From Streptomyces sp. TP-A0356 (lineage in GTDB: Bacteria > Actinomycetota > Actinomycetes > Streptomycetales > Streptomycetaceae), in assembly GCF_001417775.1 (NCBI RefSeq), contig NZ_BBZJ01000031.1:59422-123421 (forward strand): a stretch of DNA of 64,000 bases. The letters are read 5' to 3'. Positions 26,624 through 35,366 of the stretch are shown in pieces. Position numbers and translations under genes: made by a program. Numbering within the stretch: position 1 is the stretch's first letter; every line of letters begins with the position of its first letter. Under the pieces are notes generated by a model, which ran no database searches, was not told where the DNA came from, and saw only the letters and a program-made list of their open reading frames with translations.

Positions 26624-27934
26624 TTGTCGGGCCTGGTCAGCAGCGGGCCTTGCCCCCGAAAGCACCCGGCGGACCCCGGAGCACGGTCGCGGCTGCGCGA
26701 CTGGATCCGCTATTGCTACCCGGCCCTTCTCCCGAGGATCGGCGCCGGGCCGGACGTCGAACGCGACCGCCCCGGCGGCACCCGCCCCACGCCACGGGAC
26801 GGCATGGGGGTGCTGACGGAGCTGCTCGGCGGACTGCCCGCAGCGGACGCAGTGGCGCGGGCCGCGTCCGTCCTGCGCGAGAGCCGGCTCGGTGAGACTC
26901 CGGTCCGTTCCCTCACGGCGGCGCTCACCGTACTTCTCTACGCCGACCAGTCGGACCGCGCCGCACGCTGGTGTGCCGCCGTCGCCAACCGGCCCGGTCG
27001 CGGTGACGACGCGACCGAGGACGCCCTGCTGGCGGCGCTGACCGCCGAAGCCGCCCTGCGCCAGGGGGATGTGTCCACCGCGGAGGAGTACGCCCGCGCG
27101 GCCTTCCAGCAGATCGGTCCCGGCCGCTGGGGTGTCGGAGTGGGATTCCCCCCGGCCACCGTGATCGCCGTGCGGACCGCCCTTGACCGGCTCGAGGAGG
27201 CCGCCCGTTTCCTGGCCATGCCCGTGCCGGGGGCGATGTTCCGCACCCCCATGGGACGGCACTACCGCCACGCCCGGGCCGGACACTACCTGGCGGTCGG
27301 CGACGCCGAGGCGGCCCTCGCCGACTACCAGGAGTGCGGGGCGACGATGGCCCGCTGGGACCTGGACCACCTGCCCGGCCTCGTTCCCTGGCGCATCGGC
27401 GCCGCCCGCGCCCAGCTCGCCCTCGGCCGCCCCGGCGCCGCCCGTGTTCTGGCGGACCGTCAGCTCAGGGATCCCGGTCTCGGACGGCCCCGCATCCTGG
27501 GAATGGCGTTGCGCACCCGGGCCGCCGCTGCCGAGTCGGCTGAGCGGACCCCGCTGCTGGAACGGGCGGTGCAGGCATTGGAGATCTCCGGCGACCAGTT
27601 GGAGCTGTCCGCGGCGCTCGCCGAACTGAGCGCCGTCCACGGCGCGCTCGGCGACCCCGCCCAGGCGAGGACCGCCGATCTCCGGGCCCGCCACCTGTCC
27701 CGCGTCTCGGGCACCGCTCCGGCACGGCCCGGTGAGGACGAACTCAGCGAAGCCGAAAGGCGGGTGGCCGAACTCGCCGCACGCGGTCTCACCAACCGGG
27801 AGATCGCGCAGAAGGTTTTCATCACGGTCAGCACCGTCGAACAGCATTTGACGAAGGTCTATCGGAAACTCGGTATGCGCCGCAGAAAGGAACTCGCCAG
27901 TTTACCGGGGCTCCGCAGGGGGCTGACCGATTGA
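26624..27934 (+). CDS. LuxR-type regulator, C-terminal half of a LAL-like protein
   Basis: A 436-residue protein with a TPR-like helical body (RGDDATEDALLAALTAEAAL, AEEYARAAFQQIGPGRWGVG, HYLAVGDAEAALADYQECGA) and a C-terminal LuxR helix-turn-helix (ELSEAERRVAELAARGLTNR, EIAQKVFITVSTVEQHLTKV, YRKLGMRRRKEL). This is the layout of the C-terminal half of large LAL/MalT-type activators. The usual N-terminal AAA ATPase (about 400-500 residues) is absent. The N-terminal LRDWIRYCYPALLPRIG resembles the region just after it. It converges on the biosynthetic cluster, 14 nt from its last gene, so it is a candidate cluster regulator. A truncated LAL may act without ATP. Confidence 0.8.
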   Translation: MSGLVSSGPCPRKHPADPGARSRLRDWIRYCYPALLPRIGAGPDVERDRPGGTRPTPRDGMGVLTELLGGLPAADAVARAASVLRESRLGETPVRSLTAALTVLLYADQSDRAARWCAAVANRPGRGDDATEDALLAALTAEAALRQGDVSTAEEYARAAFQQIGPGRWGVGVGFPPATVIAVRTALDRLEEAARFLAMPVPGAMFRTPMGRHYRHARAGHYLAVGDAEAALADYQECGATMARWDLDHLPGLVPWRIGAARAQLALGRPGAARVLADRQLRDPGLGRPRILGMALRTRAAAAESAERTPLLERAVQALEISGDQLELSAALAELSAVHGALGDPAQARTADLRARHLSRVSGTAPARPGEDELSEAERRVAELAARGLTNREIAQKVFITVSTVEQHLTKVYRKLGMRRRKELASLPGLRRGLTD

Positions 27935-27948
27935 ACGGCGTGCACCGG

Positions 27949-28650
27949 TCACCGGGCGCCCACCATCTGCCGGACCTCCTGCAGCCAGGACGCGCACTCG
28001 GGTGAGCCGAGCAGGTCGGAGTGGCCGCCCGGGAAGGTGCGCCGAAAGAACGGGCCGGTCGTGGTCTGCTGCCACGCGGCGATCGTGTCGTCCGTCGTCA
28101 GAGGGTCCTCGGTGCCGCGGCCGGCCAGGACCGGGCATGGCAGGACGGGATCCGTCGAGGGGGTGAACCGGCTGAGCAGGCGCAGGTCCTGGGCCGTCGT
28201 CTCGGCGACGACGGCACGCCAGTCGTCGGACGGGGCCCCGGCCAGGACGCCGGGGTCCACCTGGTCGAGGTAGGCCGCCGCCTCCGCCGGGCCGGTGCCG
28301 GCCTGCTCCGGTACCCGCAGCCGGGCGGGCCCGGCGGCGCCCACCGCCACCAGCGCGGCGATCTCGACGCCGGCCGCACGCAGCCGGGCCGCGGTGGCGT
28401 AGGCGACATAGGCGCCGTAGCTGTGTCCCAGCAGCAGCGGGCATACGGCCGCCCGGCGGGTGATCTGTTCGGCGCAGGCCTCGACCACCGCGTCGAAGGA
28501 GGCGGCCGGGGCCCCGAAGTCCCGGCCGGGGCGCCCCGGGTAGCGCACCGGCCAGGACGCCCGGCCCAGCGCCCGGGCCAGTGGCCGGAACTCGGTCCCG
28601 AAGGAACCGGCACCGGGAAAGAAGACGGTGGCGTTCGTGACGTCGTCCAT
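27949..28650 (-). CDS. Type II thioesterase
   Basis: A 233-residue alpha/beta hydrolase of the external (type II) thioesterase family. It carries VFFPGAGSFGTEFRPLARAL at the oxyanion strand, the nucleophile elbow LLLGHSYGAYVAY (Ser about 93), and GGHSDLLG with the catalytic His. A start at ATG 28650 has GGAGACC upstream. Such enzymes hydrolyse misprimed or stalled acyl groups from carrier-protein phosphopantetheine arms, and some release the product. It is the last gene of the cluster, 68 nt after the permease stop. With another thioesterase in the operon, one is probably for editing and one for release. Confidence 0.85.
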   Translation of the reverse strand: MDDVTNATVFFPGAGSFGTEFRPLARALGRASWPVRYPGRPGRDFGAPAASFDAVVEACAEQITRRAAVCPLLLGHSYGAYVAYATAARLRAAGVEIAALVAVGAAGPARLRVPEQAGTGPAEAAAYLDQVDPGVLAGAPSDDWRAVVAETTAQDLRLLSRFTPSTDPVLPCPVLAGRGTEDPLTTDDTIAAWQQTTTGPFFRRTFPGGHSDLLGSPECASWLQEVRQMVGAR

Positions 28651-28718
28651 GGTGGTCTCCGTAGGTCTGCGTCCGTGCCTGCTCCTGTCCGCGCCGAGGG
28701 CCCCCGGGTCGGCGGCGT

Positions 28719-29996
28719 TCACCGGTTCGCGGGCTCGTACTCGGGTTCCGTTCTCGACGGGCGGCGGGTGAGGACGGCGGTCGTCAGCCAGAGGGCGGCG
28801 AACAGGGCCCAGCACGTCCACATGGGCGGACCGGCGAGCACGGTCACGGCGACCACCGTGAGCGCGCACAGCCCGGCGACCGCCCTGGGCGCGCCGGGCC
28901 CGGCCAGCTTGGTGTAGGAGGCCGCGCCCAGGCCGTAGAGCACGAAGTAGATGCCGCCGGACAGCACGAAGAGGAGCTGGAACGACATGACGCCCGTCGA
29001 GCCCAGCAGCGCGATCAGGGTCAGGACGGCGCCAACGGCCAGCACGGACGTCACCGGGTTGCCGTCCCGGTGGCGTACCCGGGCCAGCGGGGCGGGCAGG
29101 TAGCCACTGCGGGCCATGCCGTACACGAGGCGGGACAGGGCCAGCACGGAGGCGCACACGTTGGCGGCGATGGCGGCGACGACCAGCGCCAGCGTCACCG
29201 GCTGGCCGAGGTCCCCGAGCGAGCGCTCCGCCAGCCGCAGCAGCGGCGCCTGGTCCAGCGCCTTGTCGTCGGGGTCCACCGTACTGAACAGGCCCAGCAG
29301 CACCAGCCCGTACAGGGCCACCACGATGACGTAGGAGGCGGCGAAGATGCGCGGGATGGCGTCCGGGCGCTTGTGCTCCTCGAAGGTGAAGGCCACGGTC
29401 TCCCAGCCGGTGAAGGCTACGTACACGGCGGTCAGGACGCTGCCCAGCTTCCCCAGCGGCGGCACGGCGGTGCTCGGCGCCCGCACCCCGTGCGTCCCGA
29501 GCGCGACCAGCGCGGTGCAGGTGACGAGGGCGAACAGGCCGAGGACGAGGGCGACCTGGACCTTGCCGGAGACGTTCGTGCCCAGGCAGCCGATCAGGGT
29601 GGCGAGGGCGAGGACGGCGACCGGGAAGAGCCAGGCGAGGCTCGGCAGGCCGGAGAACAGGGCGATGTAGCGCCCGCCGGTGATGGCGGTCGCCGGGATG
29701 CCGGCGACCAGCGCGAGCGTGGCCAGCATTCCGGCGGACCGCCCGACGGGCCGGCCGAAGGCGACCTCGGAGTAGTGGGCGACCCCGGACGCCGACGGGT
29801 GGCGGCGGCCCAGCCAGGCGTAGCAGTACAGGAGCGGGACGACCGACACGGCGGCGACCGCCCAGGGCAGCCAGGCGGAGCGGCCCAGGTCCTGGTAGCT
29901 GGTGCCGGGCAGGATCATCATGCCGCTGCCGAGGATGGTGGACAGCGCGAGGAAGGTGCCTACGGCACCGCCCAGCGACTTCTGCAGTCCGCTCAC
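28719..29996 (-). CDS. APC superfamily amino-acid permease
   Basis: A 425-residue membrane protein with about 12 helices. The first, LALSTILGSGMMILPGTSYQ, contains the GSG motif of the APC family's unwound helix 1. Others include SAGMLATLALVAGIPATAIT, AVYVAFTGWETVAFTFEEHK and LALSRLVYGMARSGYLPAPL. GTG 29996 overlaps the preceding thioesterase stop (GTGA), so it is coupled to the operon. It would import a precursor amino acid or export the amino-acid-like product. As the only transporter in the cluster it is also the best self-protection candidate. Confidence 0.85.
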   Translation of the reverse strand: MSGLQKSLGGAVGTFLALSTILGSGMMILPGTSYQDLGRSAWLPWAVAAVSVVPLLYCYAWLGRRHPSASGVAHYSEVAFGRPVGRSAGMLATLALVAGIPATAITGGRYIALFSGLPSLAWLFPVAVLALATLIGCLGTNVSGKVQVALVLGLFALVTCTALVALGTHGVRAPSTAVPPLGKLGSVLTAVYVAFTGWETVAFTFEEHKRPDAIPRIFAASYVIVVALYGLVLLGLFSTVDPDDKALDQAPLLRLAERSLGDLGQPVTLALVVAAIAANVCASVLALSRLVYGMARSGYLPAPLARVRHRDGNPVTSVLAVGAVLTLIALLGSTGVMSFQLLFVLSGGIYFVLYGLGAASYTKLAGPGAPRAVAGLCALTVVAVTVLAGPPMWTCWALFAALWLTTAVLTRRPSRTEPEYEPANR

Positions 29997-30724
29997 GCCG
30001 CGCCCTCCTCGGCCGGGGGCGCGGCGAGCACGCCGGTGAGCGCACGGTCGAGGGCGGTGCTCCAGGTCGCGTCCGGGCTGTGCCGGCCGGGGACGACCGT
30101 CAGACGGAACTCCCCAGGCACCCGGTGGGCCCAGGCGGCGCAGCGTTCGGGCGGGATGAACCGGTCGTCCCGCCCGCACAGTACGTGCAGGGCGGTGAGG
30201 GTGCCGGTGGGGCCGATCCGTTCGGCGAGGCGGTCGGCCACCACGGCGTCGGCGCGCAGGCCGTCCGCGATCTCGGCCAGCATGTCCTCGTCGTCGAGTA
30301 ACTCCGGGGGGAAGCCGTCGTCGGCGAGTGCCCGGGCGATCTGAGGGTCGGTGAGCTGTGACATCGTCGGTATGCGTCCTGAGGAGTCGGGACAGGGCGT
30401 GTTGATGACCAGTACCCCGGCCGGCCGGGCGCCGCTCAAGGTGAGGGCCGGATGCAGACGGACGGCGGACAGTCCGCCCATGGAGTGTCCGGCGAGAACG
30501 ATGCGGCGGGCGGCCCCGCGCTCCGCGGCCCGCAGGATCGTCTCGACGGTTCGTTCCTGCCACCGGCCCGAGTCGAGGTCGGCCACGGAGCCGGCGTTCG
30601 GCAGGGCCAGCGCGGCCAGGCCGTGGCGGGCGGCGGCGTCCTTCAGCAGGGTCAGCGTGGTGCCGCCGCCCCCGGCGGCCGGGAAGCACACGCACAGGTC
30701 CTGACCGGCGCCGGCCTCGCTCAT
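29993..30724 (-). CDS. Alpha/beta hydrolase, probable thioesterase of the cluster
   Basis: A 243-residue thioesterase/alpha-beta hydrolase. Landmarks: LCVCFPAAGGGGTTLTLLKD (oxyanion strand), IVLAGHSMGGLSAV (nucleophile Ser about 86), VLCGRDDRFIPPE (acid) and VVPGRHSPDATW (His). ATG 30724 overlaps the P450 stop (ATGA) and its own stop overlaps the permease GTG (GTGA). By position next to the free carrier protein and P450, it probably releases the oxidised amino acid from that carrier, as the thioesterase does in nikkomycin beta-hydroxyhistidine formation. Alternatively it hydrolyses a different ester. Confidence 0.82.
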   Translation of the reverse strand: MSEAGAGQDLCVCFPAAGGGGTTLTLLKDAAARHGLAALALPNAGSVADLDSGRWQERTVETILRAAERGAARRIVLAGHSMGGLSAVRLHPALTLSGARPAGVLVINTPCPDSSGRIPTMSQLTDPQIARALADDGFPPELLDDEDMLAEIADGLRADAVVADRLAERIGPTGTLTALHVLCGRDDRFIPPERCAAWAHRVPGEFRLTVVPGRHSPDATWSTALDRALTGVLAAPPAEEGAA

Positions 30725-31953
30725 GTGCCGAATTCCTTGGCGTCGACCACCTCGACCTGCAGCTCGGTCAGCCCGAGCATGAAGTTCGAGCGCAGCTTGC
30801 GGGGCGGTTCGAGTACCGCGAACGCCTTGTCCCAGGCGGCCAGTTCCTCGACGAACGTCTGGATCTCCAGGGTGGCCGCCGGGGCGCCGACGCAGCGGTG
30901 TACGCCGGCCCCGAAGGCGAGCTGCTTGTTGTCGCTGCGGTCGATCAGGAAGTCGTCGGGGCGGTCGAAGACGTCGGCGTCCCGATTGGCGGACATGTTC
31001 CACAGGGTGACGAAGCTGCCGGCCGGGATGACGTGCCCGCCGACCTCGTAGTCTGCCACCGCCAGCCGCTGCACATAGCTGTTGGTCGAGGTCCAGCGCA
31101 GGAACTCCTGGGTGGCCACGTCGCAGCCGACGTCGCCGTCGGCGACCCTGCGCCACTGGTCGCGTTCCTGGTCGATGGTGTGGACGGTGAGGCTCGCGGT
31201 GTGCGGGGTGGTCTCGTTCCCGCCGACGGCGACGTTCAGGCCGTTGAGCACGGCGACGTCGCGGGGCATGGTTCCGTCGGCCACGCACGTGGCGAGGAAG
31301 CCGATCATGTCGTCGGCCCGGCCGGAGGCGAGCCGGTGCCCGATGAGCTCGTCGATGAATTCGAGCACCTCCAGCTGGGCGTCGACGAGCGCGTCCAGCG
31401 GGGAGGTCCCGGCGTACACCTCGTCGCGGTACCCGATCATCGTGCGGGTGGCTTCCAGCAGTTGGTGCGCGTCGCCGGGGCCGATGCCGAAGAGCACTTC
31501 CAGGACGCCCTTGGGCAGTTCCGGTGCGACGACGCTGCTGAAGTCGATCCGGTCGCCCACCGACAGCTTGCCCAGGGCGTCGCGGATGTTGCGGCGGACC
31601 GTGCTGCCGACCCTGCCGAGCATCTCCCGGCTGAACCCGCTGGTCTTGATCGGTTTGCGGATGGCGGTGTGCTCCGGCTGGTCGGTGACGATGAGCATGC
31701 GGCCGGACGCCGAGTCCTTCTGCGGCAGGTAGGAGCCGTCGACCATCGTCCCGTAGGACGAACTGAGCCGCCGGTGGTCGACGTAGGCCGCGTAGATGTC
31801 GGCGTACCGGGTGAGCGCGTGGAACTCGTAACCGTCGTCCCGGCGGTGCACGGACACGGGGTGGTGTGCGCGCAGGTCGGCCAGGTACGCCCACGGGTCG
31901 TCGTCGGCGAAGAACTCCGGCGAGTACAGCGGGCTGTCCTCAACGACCAGCAT
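30721..31953 (-). CDS. Cytochrome P450, probably acting on a carrier-bound amino acid
   Basis: A 410-residue soluble bacterial P450. I-helix motif VAVGGNETTPHTA (about residue 240), ExxR as EFLRW in the K helix, and the haem loop AFGAGVHRCVGAP with the Cys ligand (about 355). It should need ferredoxin and reductase from elsewhere, as none is encoded here. The start at 31953 overlaps the carrier-protein gene by 14 nt and the stop overlaps the thioesterase start, so all three are coupled. In related clusters an A domain, carrier protein and P450 together beta-hydroxylate a tethered amino acid. The same is inferred here, not shown. Confidence 0.9.
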   Translation of the reverse strand: MLVVEDSPLYSPEFFADDDPWAYLADLRAHHPVSVHRRDDGYEFHALTRYADIYAAYVDHRRLSSSYGTMVDGSYLPQKDSASGRMLIVTDQPEHTAIRKPIKTSGFSREMLGRVGSTVRRNIRDALGKLSVGDRIDFSSVVAPELPKGVLEVLFGIGPGDAHQLLEATRTMIGYRDEVYAGTSPLDALVDAQLEVLEFIDELIGHRLASGRADDMIGFLATCVADGTMPRDVAVLNGLNVAVGGNETTPHTASLTVHTIDQERDQWRRVADGDVGCDVATQEFLRWTSTNSYVQRLAVADYEVGGHVIPAGSFVTLWNMSANRDADVFDRPDDFLIDRSDNKQLAFGAGVHRCVGAPAATLEIQTFVEELAAWDKAFAVLEPPRKLRSNFMLGLTELQVEVVDAKEFGT

Positions 31954-32173
31954 GGGCGCCTCCGATCAGGTCGGCTATACGGGCCGGGGTGCGGCCCTCG
32001 AAGAAGACGTGCCCCGGGACCTTCACTCCGGTCCGCTCCTTCAGCAGGGCGCGGCAGCGCAGTACGGCCAGTGAGTCGACGCCGGCGGCGAAGATATCGG
32101 TGTCGTCGGCGAGTTCGAGGTCGAGCACCGTACGTACGCAGTCGGTGATGGCAGCTGGTGAGATGTCGGTCAT
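31940..32173 (-). CDS. Free-standing acyl/peptidyl carrier protein
   Basis: A 77-residue four-helix carrier protein. The phosphopantetheine Ser is in FAAGVDSLAVLRCRAL (DSL motif, Ser about 38). Flanking helices are ITDCVRTVLDLEL and TPARIADLI. ATG 32173 overlaps the stop of the A-domain gene (ATGA), and its end overlaps the P450 start by 14 nt. This makes it the natural partner of that stand-alone A domain and substrate carrier for the P450. Too short to be anything but a discrete carrier. Confidence 0.88.
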   Translation of the reverse strand: MTDISPAAITDCVRTVLDLELADDTDIFAAGVDSLAVLRCRALLKERTGVKVPGHVFFEGRTPARIADLIGGAHAGR

Positions 32174-33591
32174 GTCTCCTCGGCCTTGTCTGTCGTTCGG
32201 TAGTGGTCCATCAGGGTGGGGACGTCGACCTTGCCGCCGGCCTTGACCGGGTACCGGTCGACCAGGCGGACGCCGATCGCGGGTGAGAAGTCCTGGACGA
32301 CGGTCTCGATCCGCGACCGGGTGGCCGTGTCCCGGAGCGTGGCGGGGTCGGTCCGGACGAAGGCCACGGTGTGCCGTTCGTGCTGGACGACCCGGCAGTC
32401 CTGCACCCGGGGCAGGGCGGTGACTCGCTGTTCCAGGGCGGCGGTGTCGACCCGCATGCCGTTCACCTTGACCTCGCCGTCCAGTCGCCCGGCGAACACG
32501 AGGTCGCCGTCGCCGTCGGTGCGCACCAGGTCTCCGGTGCGGTACGACGGCTCGGCCGCCGCGTCGCGGAACCGGTGCGTGAGGACGCCGCCGTAGAGGT
32601 AGCCCAGGCAGACGAACGGGCCGGTCACGACCAGTTCGCGGGCGTGGGGAGGGCCGCCCTCGGGTGTGCGCAGCAGCTGCCGGCAGCCCGCGAGCGGCCG
32701 GCCGATGGGGACGGCCGGTGCGGCGAGGTCCGTGGGCAGCCGGTAGTGGTGGGTGGCGAAGGTGGCCTCGGTCGGCCCGTACAGGTTGACGAAGTGGTGT
32801 GCCAGGCCTGCCCGGCGGGCCTGCCGGTAGGTCGCCACCTGGAACTGCTCGCCACCGCTGAACAGCCAGGGGATGTCCGCGACGGCCTCGGGCAGCACTT
32901 CGACGACCGTGGCGAGCACGGCGGCCGGCAGCAGCAGGCGGCCGATGCCGTAGGTCCGGGCCAGGCCGGGCCAGGCGAAGACGTCGTCGTTGACGTGCGG
33001 CAGGCACACCACGCGCCCGCCCGCCGCCACCGTGCGCCAGGTGTCGAACCACCAGCCGTCGTAGGTGGGGGTGGCGAAGCTGCCCGCCGTGAGCGGGCCG
33101 GGCACGGGCACGTCCAGGTCCGGGCAGGCGAACAGGGCCAGCAGGTTGTCCCGGGTGACAGCGACGGCCTTGCGGCTGCCGGTGCTGCCGGAGGTGAAGT
33201 TGACCGCGACGACGTCTTCGGGGATGCGGTCCGGCGGCAGTCGGCGGGCGGGCTGCCCGGCGGGCTCGACCGACGGGTGCGGGACCGCCGACACGGTCAG
33301 GGTGAGATCGGGCCGTATACGGTCGAACTCCCGCTCGCTGAGGGTGTGATCGTCGGCGACGGCCACGGTACCGGCCCGCCAGGCACCCAACTGCCCGGCG
33401 AAACACCCGAGCTTGCGCCGGGCCCTAACGACGACCACGCGGGCCGGGCCGTGCGCGCGGAGGCACGCCTCGACCGCCACGGCGAGCCGTGACACGTCCG
33501 CCCAGCTGTACTCGGTGCCGTCCTCGACCCACACGGTGTCCTGCGAGGACCACTGCCGGCCGTGCAGCAGTTCGTGCCAGGTGTCCGTCAT
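32170..33591 (-). CDS. Stand-alone adenylation (A) domain
   Basis: A 473-residue AMP-forming enzyme that would load an acid onto the adjacent carrier protein. Core motifs: A3 FTSGSTGSRKAVAV, A5 NLYGPTEATF, A7 YRTGDLVRTDGDG, A8 GRLDGEVKVNGMRVD, and A10 VKAGGKVDVPTL with the catalytic Lys. There is no carrier domain at its C-terminus. ATG 33591 overlaps the AsnB stop (ATGA). Aligned by eye with GrsA, the pocket residues read roughly D-G-F-L-F-G-L-F-A plus Lys. The D235 indicates an alpha-amino acid and the rest a hydrophobic side chain. The exact amino acid is uncertain. Confidence 0.88.
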   Translation of the reverse strand: MTDTWHELLHGRQWSSQDTVWVEDGTEYSWADVSRLAVAVEACLRAHGPARVVVVRARRKLGCFAGQLGAWRAGTVAVADDHTLSEREFDRIRPDLTLTVSAVPHPSVEPAGQPARRLPPDRIPEDVVAVNFTSGSTGSRKAVAVTRDNLLALFACPDLDVPVPGPLTAGSFATPTYDGWWFDTWRTVAAGGRVVCLPHVNDDVFAWPGLARTYGIGRLLLPAAVLATVVEVLPEAVADIPWLFSGGEQFQVATYRQARRAGLAHHFVNLYGPTEATFATHHYRLPTDLAAPAVPIGRPLAGCRQLLRTPEGGPPHARELVVTGPFVCLGYLYGGVLTHRFRDAAAEPSYRTGDLVRTDGDGDLVFAGRLDGEVKVNGMRVDTAALEQRVTALPRVQDCRVVQHERHTVAFVRTDPATLRDTATRSRIETVVQDFSPAIGVRLVDRYPVKAGGKVDVPTLMDHYRTTDKAEET

Positions 33592-35363
33592 GACCGCAGT
33601 CCCAACTCGTCGATGATGGCGCTGACGCTGATCAGGCTGAGCCGGACGTCCCACTTGTCGGGCGTGGCGTCGGCCTCCAGGGCGGTCAGGGCATCGGGTC
33701 GGAAGACACCGCTGGCCGCGACGAGGTCCCGCCAGCGCGACAGGGTCCGCTCGTCGGCCGTGTCGGCGAGGCCGTACGCCGTGAAGCCCTGTTTGGCGCG
33801 GTGCAGGATCCGCTCGGGCACGATGCCGGCGTACGCCTCCTTCAGACATGCCTTGCCCTCGAAGTCGGCCGTCTTCCGCTCGTCGGGGACGGCGAGCGCG
33901 AGCGCGACGACGGGGTTCCCGAGAAACGGGTAGCGGCCCTCCACGGAGTTCGCCATCAGCATCATGTCGCCGTGGTCGCCGAGCAGATGCCCGCTCAGCT
34001 GCACGTACACGTCGGCGATCGACCTCAGCTGCATCCGGGTCAGCCCGGCGGTCTCCCGGTCGGCGAAGGGGATGAGCCGGTCCCGCCAGAACTCCTTCCC
34101 AGGCAGGGCGTCAAGGGCCTGCCCGCTGAGGCACAGCTCACGTCGGCGGGCCGTCCGCCTCCGGTCGGTCTCCCAGGCGAAGTCCGCTCTGCCCCAGGCC
34201 TGTTCGTTCTCGGTGTGCCGCTCGGGCGGTTTCCTGCGGGCGCCGTCGAACGCGTAGGAGTCGTAGCCGAAGAACAGCTCGTCGGCGCCTTCGCCGGAGA
34301 TCACGCCCTTGAGGCCGGTGAGCCGGACCTGCCGGGCGAGCATCAGGGCCGCGACGTTGTACGTCTCCCGCTGCGGATAGCAGCAGTGGCGCACCATGTC
34401 CTCGAACTCGGCGGCCACCTGGGCGGGCGTGCAGCGGATCTGGTGGTGCTCGCTGCCGACCGCGTCCGCGACCTCCCGCTGGAACCGGCCCTCGTCGAGC
34501 GTGACGTCGTCGAAGAGCACGGAGTACGTCCGGGTGGGTTTCTCCCGGGCGCGGGCCGCTTCCAGTACGAGGGTGCTGGAGTCGAAGCCACCGCTGAGGT
34601 AGGCCCCGATCTCGACGTCCGCCCGCAACCGGTCCGCCACCGACCGCCCCACGGCCGCACGGATCTCCTCCCCGGTGACCGGACGGTCCGCCTCCCGGAA
34701 GTTCCCGTACCGCCAGTACCGCACGGTCTCGGGCGCCCCGTCACCGAAGCGGACCACGCACCCGGGCGGTACCGCGCGTACGTCCTCGACCAGGGTCCGT
34801 GGCGCGACGATGTTGCCGAGCGCCAGGTACTGGTCGACCGCGCCCAGGTCCAGCCGCCAGGCGTGCGGCACGCTCCGCACGAGCGGCTTCAGTTCGGAGC
34901 AGAAGTGCACGCGGGTGCCGAGCACGGCGTAGAAGAGGGGGCAGATGCCGAAGCGGTCCCGGCCCAGGTACAGGCTGCCGTCGGCCCGGTCGTGGATGAC
35001 GGTGGCGAACTGCCCGTCCACCCGGGCCAGGCCCGCGGGCCCGTAGCGGGCGAACAGCTCGGGCAGTACGGCGACGTCGACCCGGTTGTCGGGCGCGGCG
35101 CCGCCGAGCAGGGCGCGCAGCTCGGCGGTGTTGTAGATCTCGCCGTTGGTCAGGGCCGCGTACCGGCCGCCGGGGTCCTCGGCCGGCTGCCAGCCGTCCT
35201 TCAGCGCGGTCATCCCGAGACGGCCGAGCTTCGCGGACAGGGTGGGCGTGTTCAGGGAGTAGGTCTCGTCCGGTCCGCGGTGCACCAGCCGGGTGTGCAT
35301 CGCGGCGACGACAGCCCGGTCGAGGGTCTTGTCCGGGGCGTACGTCCCGCACAGGCCGCACAT
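33588..35363 (-). CDS. Asparagine synthetase B homologue, glutamine-dependent amidotransferase
   Basis: A 591-residue class II amidotransferase. The N-terminal glutaminase domain starts MCGLCGTYAP with the nucleophile Cys2. It retains the glutamine-site residues in HRGPDETYS and NGEIYN. The synthetase domain has the PP-loop YLSGGFDSSTLVLEAARARE and ISGEGADELFFGYDSY. Because Cys2 is kept, it should use glutamine ammonia. Beta-lactam synthetases of this fold lack it. It would therefore convert a carboxylate, perhaps the beta-carboxylate of an Asp-like residue, to an amide. The start lies 3 nt after the A-PCP stop, and its stop overlaps the next gene. Confidence 0.9.
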   Translation of the reverse strand: MCGLCGTYAPDKTLDRAVVAAMHTRLVHRGPDETYSLNTPTLSAKLGRLGMTALKDGWQPAEDPGGRYAALTNGEIYNTAELRALLGGAAPDNRVDVAVLPELFARYGPAGLARVDGQFATVIHDRADGSLYLGRDRFGICPLFYAVLGTRVHFCSELKPLVRSVPHAWRLDLGAVDQYLALGNIVAPRTLVEDVRAVPPGCVVRFGDGAPETVRYWRYGNFREADRPVTGEEIRAAVGRSVADRLRADVEIGAYLSGGFDSSTLVLEAARAREKPTRTYSVLFDDVTLDEGRFQREVADAVGSEHHQIRCTPAQVAAEFEDMVRHCCYPQRETYNVAALMLARQVRLTGLKGVISGEGADELFFGYDSYAFDGARRKPPERHTENEQAWGRADFAWETDRRRTARRRELCLSGQALDALPGKEFWRDRLIPFADRETAGLTRMQLRSIADVYVQLSGHLLGDHGDMMLMANSVEGRYPFLGNPVVALALAVPDERKTADFEGKACLKEAYAGIVPERILHRAKQGFTAYGLADTADERTLSRWRDLVAASGVFRPDALTALEADATPDKWDVRLSLISVSAIIDELGLRS

Positions 35364-35366
35364 GTG

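Noticed and set aside
33588..35363. AsnB homologue as a beta-lactam synthetase
   Set aside because: Beta-lactam synthetases lack the N-terminal Cys nucleophile, and this protein keeps Cys2 and the glutamine-binding residues.
33588..35363. AsnB homologue as a lasso-peptide cyclase
   Set aside because: No leader-binding protein, transglutaminase-type protease or precursor peptide is nearby.
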